Shown one piece after another: positions 15,038 through 18,283 of a DNA stretch of 18,283 bases. The stretch is taken from the NCBI GenBank assembly GCA_959027945.1, contig CAUFRO010000040.1, positions 1 through 18,283 on the forward strand. The letters run 5' to 3'. The position numbers and the translations under genes were made by a program. Positions within the stretch are counted from its first letter, which is position 1, and every line of letters starts with the position of its first letter. The DNA is from an uncultured Collinsella sp. Its GTDB lineage: Bacteria > Actinomycetota > Coriobacteriia > Coriobacteriales > Coriobacteriaceae. Below the pieces are notes generated by a model. That model made no database searches and had not been told where the DNA came from. It was given only the letters and a program-made list of their open reading frames with translations.

Positions 15038-15213
15038 TCTTGGAGGTCCCTCTATTCGAGGGTACCGACTTCTTTATAGCATGAGATCGGACGGCTTTCA
15101 ATTTGCGCCATGTGGATGGGATGGCGCGCCTGATAAAGCCCTCAATGAATGGCATCTAACTAGCGTTCGTGATATAAAGATGCCGGTCACCTCAAAAGAG
15201 AGGGCTTCCAAGT

Positions 15214-15240
15214 GCCGGGGACGTTTTCCCCGGCTTTTTT
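15214..15240 (+). terminator. Rightward intrinsic terminator
   Basis: A perfect 7-base stem GCCGGGG/CCCCGGC with loop ACGTTTT is followed by six T residues. It would end rightward transcripts that start at or before the small interrupted gene at 14455, or an unannotated short RNA. Confidence 0.8.
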
Positions 15241-15272
15241 CATTTCGGTGTCAATTCAAATGTTTTTTCAAC

Positions 15273-15368
15273 CCATCCCCTTAATAACTTGCGGTGAAAT
15301 AGGGACTGTTTAGGCTGCTTGGAGGCCTATTCAATCCCTATTTCACCGCAACTTATGGGTGGGGATGG
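15273..15368. repeat. Long nested inverted repeat beside the antiporter gene
   Basis: A perfect 17-base arm TTGCGGTGAAATAGGGA (15289-15305) pairs with 15335-15351. Inside it TAGGC/GCCTA (15311-15315, 15325-15329) continues the stem, and outside it CCATCCCC (15273-15280) faces GGGGATGG (15361-15368), which ends one base before the antiporter stop codon. No T-run follows on either side, so a REP/MITE-like element is as likely as a terminator. Confidence 0.6.
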
Positions 15369-16970
15369 CTACGATGCCAGTGTGGCAATGACGGCTTCGT
15401 CGCCGGCGTATATTAGGGTGTTGCCATCGGGAATGATCGTCTGGCCTTCGCGCTTGAGCATCACCACAATAAACGGATGCTTGCCTTGCGGCACATCGCG
15501 AAGACGCTGACCGGCCAGGCGACCGTGGGGGGTCACGGTGACCTCGCGCAGCGTAACCTCGGCACGCTCTTCAAACGTCGGCGCGGCCATCACCAGCAGG
15601 TCACCTTCCTCGATGACGGTATCGCCGTTGGGCAGCACCGGGTGCGCACCGTCGCGCAGCACCAAGACCACCAGCATGTTCGTTGCGCTGCCAATGTCCG
15701 CGAGCGAGCGTCCAGCAAACGGATGCCCAGCGCCCACCTTGAGCTTGACGAACGACATGCCGTCCTCGTCGCGGTAGTCGTTAAAGGTGCGGCGTACGTC
15801 GCCGGTCGCATCGATCATATCGAGCTTCTTCGCCACCGCCGGCAGCAGCGAGCCCTGCACCACGATGCTCGACACGGCAATCACAAACACCAGGTCAAAT
15901 AGGTCGTGTCCGCCGGGAACGCCGGCCACCACGGCAAAGAGACTAAAGACGACCGAAGCTGCTCCGCGCAGGCCCGCCCAGCTTACGAGCGCGACCTGGC
16001 GTGGGTTCGTCCTAAACGGCGCCAGCAGCATGCCCACGGCGATGGGGCGGCTCACGAAGAGCATAAACGCCATGAGCGCCAGGCCCGGCAGCAGCATCTG
16101 CGGCAGGCGTGCGGGCGTTACGAGCAGGCCGAGCAAGAAGAAGATCGTCATCTCCGCCATTTCGGTGAGGGTGTCAAAGAAGTGCGCCATCTCGACTTTG
16201 CCGGTGATGTCGCTGGCACCCAGCACAATGCCGGCCAGGTATACAGCCAAAAAGCCGTTGCCGCCCAGATAGCTTGGTAGTGCGTAGGCGACGATCGCCA
16301 CGGCGAACAAAAAGATGGTCTGCGCGCCCTCGGCCGTTGCGTGCGCGCGTTCAATCAGGCGGCCCGCCGCCCAGCCGATGGCAAGGCCCAGGCCCGCGCC
16401 CAGGATAATCTGCTTGGCCAGCAGTGCGGGAATGTTGATGTCGCCGCCGGCCGCGAGTGTGGCGAGCACGGCGGTGAGCATGTAGGCGACGGGGTCGTTG
16501 GAGCCCGATTCGACCTCGAGTAGCGAGTCGGTGCCGCCCCTCAGCGACAGGTTGTGCTCGCGCAGCACGCTAAAGACGCTGGCCGCGTCGGTGGATGCCA
16601 CGACCGATCCCAACAGCAGGCCGTCAATCCAGTTGAACCCCAGCGCGAAGCGGGCGAACACGCCGGTGATGCCGGCAGTGATGACGACGCCGAGCGTGCT
16701 CAGCAGCACCGCCGGCACAGCGACGGGTTTGGCACGGTCGATATTGGTGTTAAAGCCGCCGTAGAACATGATGAACAGCAGCGCCGTGCTGCAGACGGTT
16801 TCGGTGAGCGCATAGTCGCTAAAGTCGATATGCGCCGGGCCGTTGACGCCCAACAGCATGCCGAGCGCGATAAAGATGAGCAGGGTGGGGAAGGGGAGCT
16901 TTTTGCCGACGGGTTTGATGGTCAGGCACAAAATGATGACGAGGCCGATAAAGAGAAGTATCTGGTTCAT
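15369..16970 (-). CDS. CPA1-type K+(Na+)/H+ antiporter with two RCK_C domains (NhaP2/CvrA-like)
   Basis: A 533-residue inner-membrane antiporter. Residues 1-385 form a hydrophobic CPA1 transport domain with about 12-13 membrane segments; ASTDAASVFSVL (125-136) and ESGSNDP (154-160) carry the conserved acidic residues of ion exchange, and SWAGLRGAASV (330-340) is a family signature. The cytoplasmic tail has two TrkA_C/RCK_C repeats, about 405-464 and 474-532, each with the pattern HPFAGRSLADI or GRLAGQRLRDV followed by LPNGDTVIEEGD or IPDGNTLIYAGD. Such tails bind regulatory ligands such as nucleotides. The layout matches potassium/proton antiporters of the NhaP2/CvrA type. The ATG follows a CAGGAG site. 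It stands alone. Confidence 0.9.
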   Translation of the reverse strand: MNQILLFIGLVIILCLTIKPVGKKLPFPTLLIFIALGMLLGVNGPAHIDFSDYALTETVCSTALLFIMFYGGFNTNIDRAKPVAVPAVLLSTLGVVITAGITGVFARFALGFNWIDGLLLGSVVASTDAASVFSVLREHNLSLRGGTDSLLEVESGSNDPVAYMLTAVLATLAAGGDINIPALLAKQIILGAGLGLAIGWAAGRLIERAHATAEGAQTIFLFAVAIVAYALPSYLGGNGFLAVYLAGIVLGASDITGKVEMAHFFDTLTEMAEMTIFFLLGLLVTPARLPQMLLPGLALMAFMLFVSRPIAVGMLLAPFRTNPRQVALVSWAGLRGAASVVFSLFAVVAGVPGGHDLFDLVFVIAVSSIVVQGSLLPAVAKKLDMIDATGDVRRTFNDYRDEDGMSFVKLKVGAGHPFAGRSLADIGSATNMLVVLVLRDGAHPVLPNGDTVIEEGDLLVMAAPTFEERAEVTLREVTVTPHGRLAGQRLRDVPQGKHPFIVVMLKREGQTIIPDGNTLIYAGDEAVIATLAS

Positions 16971-17223
16971 GGATGGTGTCCGCTCCTGGGTGGTTGGCGT
17001 GGCACGGTCAGTTATTTGCGGTTATTTGTACCCAAAGACGGTGGGTTTATGGGGCTGGATTGCGGGCGTGCGCGATATCGTCACAGGAGACCGTTGGAAT
17101 GACTGTCGTTTGTAAACCCTTCCCAGCTTTATTACGACGGAGTACAATGGGTAACGTTTAAGTTCAACTTGAAGTTTTAGTTGCGGCGTTGGGCTTCGGT
17201 CGCAATGCAAGGAGAGGCGTTCC

Positions 17224-18063
17224 ATGGCGATCTATGTGACATCTGATGCTCACGGGCACGTGCGTGCGCTTGACGAGGCCCTGTCCAAGATCTCGCTGAC
17301 GTCCGACGATACGCTGTACGTACTGGGCGACATGATCGATCGCGGGCCCGATCCGCTTGGCGTTATTAATCTGGTGCGTTCGCTGCCCAACGCCCATGTG
17401 CTCAAGGGCAACCACGAGCAGATCATGCTCGATGCCATCATTGGTCAGGATCCGCTTGATGCCGAGACCTGGGACATCAACGGTGGCTGGACCACGCGCG
17501 AGCAGCTCAACGATATGGAATTTGAGGCGTACGAGGAGCTCGTGCGATGGATGGCTGCGTTGCCGCTCTACGCGGTGGCCGAGACCGACGAGCGCCCGTA
17601 TCTGCTGGTGCACGCCGGCATCGAGATGGATGCCGCGCGCGCGTTTTTGTTGGAGCATGACGTGGATTGTTCTGATGGCAGGGGTGCTGTGGATGCCGAT
17701 CGCGATCTGCTTCAGCAGATGCTTGCGGTGCAGTCGTCCGATGACTTGCTGTGGATTCGCCACGGTTATTGGGATAAGCCGACTGGATTGCTTTCTGCCG
17801 ATGGCAAGGGCCCGGTCGTGGTGAGCGGCCACACGCCCACGGTGTCGCTCGGGCGCTATTGTGAGGTGGGCGGCCTGGCGGGGCTCGACGAGGAATCGGG
17901 CCGCGGGCAGATCGTGCGCCTGGGCGGTGAGGATACCGCCAGTGTTGCCGACCGCATCGACATCGACTGCGCCGCTGCCACGGGTTCCGAGTTCGGCCGT
18001 GTCGGGATCCTGCGCCTGGATGATGGAGCGGAGTTCTACTCGAACATCAACCCAGGGGAGTAA
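17224..18063 (+). CDS. Calcineurin-like metallophosphoesterase (Ser/Thr phosphatase or ApaH-like)
   Basis: A 279-residue dinuclear-metal phosphoesterase. The full motif set is present: TSDAHGH (D8, H10), GDMIDRG (35-41, D36 and R40), GNHE (62-65, N63 and H64), VHAG (H130) and SGHTP (H203). This set fits the PrpA/PrpB serine/threonine phosphatases and the related diadenosine tetraphosphatases. Which reaction it performs is not clear. The ATG has a strong AAGGAGAGG site about 7 bases upstream. The preceding intergenic stretch (16971-17223) is AT-richer, with a possible TACAAT -10 box near 17142. It is divergent from the antiporter and monocistronic here. Confidence 0.88.
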   Translation: MAIYVTSDAHGHVRALDEALSKISLTSDDTLYVLGDMIDRGPDPLGVINLVRSLPNAHVLKGNHEQIMLDAIIGQDPLDAETWDINGGWTTREQLNDMEFEAYEELVRWMAALPLYAVAETDERPYLLVHAGIEMDAARAFLLEHDVDCSDGRGAVDADRDLLQQMLAVQSSDDLLWIRHGYWDKPTGLLSADGKGPVVVSGHTPTVSLGRYCEVGGLAGLDEESGRGQIVRLGGEDTASVADRIDIDCAAATGSEFGRVGILRLDDGAEFYSNINPGE

Positions 18064-18124
18064 TTGGTGTAAAGGGTAGCTCATTCGGGACGGGCTTTTT
18101 GATTACTTTTGCCCTTCTTCCCAT

Positions 18125-18163
18125 CAAATGATTTTTCTGGGACGGGGATTAAATAATCATTTG
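18125..18163. repeat. AT-rich inverted repeat after the phosphoesterase gene
   Basis: CAAATGATTTTT (18125-18136) pairs with AATAATCATTTG (18152-18163) with one mismatch around a 15-base loop containing GGGACGGGG. It lies about 60 bases after the phosphoesterase stop and could act as terminator or be another short palindromic repeat. Confidence 0.45.
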
Positions 18164-18169
18164 GCTGCC

Positions 18170-18283
18170 CGCTGGCTAAGTGAGTAGACTTTTTTGGAAA
18201 TGCCGAGCACCCAACTTATTCCCCTCAATAAAACCGACGCTCCTATAAGTTGTCAAGAGGCAGTTTGCGGGAGCGTTCTCTCC
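18170..18283. repeat. Second copy of the MITE-like element, cut by the window edge
   Basis: From CGCTGGCTAAGTGAGTAG onward this matches the copy starting at 14754 over roughly 60 bases, with scattered substitutions (shared blocks TTGGAAAT and GAGCAC), after which the two diverge. The right-hand end with the inverted CTACTCACTTAG is not reached before the window ends. Confidence 0.6.

Larger units (their letters stand above)
14647..15368. other. Repeat- and terminator-rich intergenic region
   Basis: About 720 bases with no supported gene. From left to right it holds a MITE-like palindromic element (14760-14882), a leftward-type terminator (15011-15037), a stretch with small inverted repeats (GGTCCCTC near 15043 with GAGGGTACC; GGCATCT at 15151-15157 with AGATGCC at 15178-15184), a rightward terminator (15214-15240) and a long nested hairpin (15273-15368). 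Open frames of 86 and 95 codons on opposite strands lack ribosome sites and family resemblance. Confidence 0.6.

Noticed and set aside
15038..15065. tRNA-like T-arm in the stretch with GGTCCCTC and GAGGGTACC
   Set aside because: The loop does not fit the TTCRA pattern and no cloverleaf can be built around it.
14895..15155. 86-codon leftward frame in the repeat region
   Set aside because: A stop lies directly before its ATG, there is no ribosome site, and it spans the leftward terminator.
14997..15284. 95-codon rightward frame in the repeat region
   Set aside because: It runs through two terminator hairpins and has no recognisable features.
17160..17185. Short dyad TTCAACTTGAA before the phosphoesterase gene
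   Set aside because: Five-base arms are too short to separate from chance in this AT-rich stretch.

Overview
The window looks like chromosomal DNA of a high-GC, Gram-positive gut actinobacterium of the class Coriobacteriia, most likely Collinsella or a close relative. This is inferred from GC-rich codon use, actinobacterial-style regulatory boxes, an AbiEi-like/DUF559 orphan protein of a type common in Coriobacteriia, the short clostridial-type SerA, and several short dispersed palindromic repeats. No database search was run. No rRNA, tRNA, CRISPR array or transposase gene was found.

Layout. Positions 1-438: the first codons of a leftward gene, behind a near-consensus promoter that carries two copies of a dyad operator, then non-coding DNA with inverted repeats. 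439-1629: a leftward AbiEi-like protein with a C-terminal PD-(D/E)XK-type nuclease region. 1980-2948: a leftward DEDDh exonuclease. 3121-4203: a rightward heavy-metal (manganese/arsenic type) exporter with a histidine-rich loop, behind a promoter full of dyads. 4223-5308: two back-to-back leftward genes, a YaiI/YqxD protein and a DUF308 membrane protein. 5544-7493: a rightward block of a nitroreductase (behind a DtxR/IdeR-like box) and two tandem histidine phosphatases, closed by a strong terminator. 7622-9568: leftward DUF1015-like gene and M20 peptidase. 9748-12106: leftward serC-serA with its own terminator. 12248-14339: a leftward MazG-like pyrophosphohydrolase overlapping a GIY-YIG/DUF2075 ATPase. 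14455-15368: a small gene broken by an in-frame amber codon, then about 700 bases of repeats and terminators. 15369-16970: a leftward CPA1-type cation/proton antiporter with two RCK_C domains. 17224-18063: a rightward metallophosphoesterase, then repeat DNA to the end.

How the genes work together. SerC and SerA give two of the three steps of phosphorylated serine synthesis. The third enzyme (serB) is not in the window, but two tandem histidine phosphatases lie 2.3 kb away and a reduced DUF1015 gene, a family often linked to serA/serC, lies nearby. Metal handling is suggested by the exporter and by the DtxR-like box ahead of the nitroreductase. The best candidate for an unusual system is the overlapping pair MazG-like pyrophosphohydrolase plus GIY-YIG/DUF2075 ATPase, whose domains fit an anti-phage or nucleic-acid stress role. 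The orphan AbiEi-like/nuclease protein is a second defence-like candidate.
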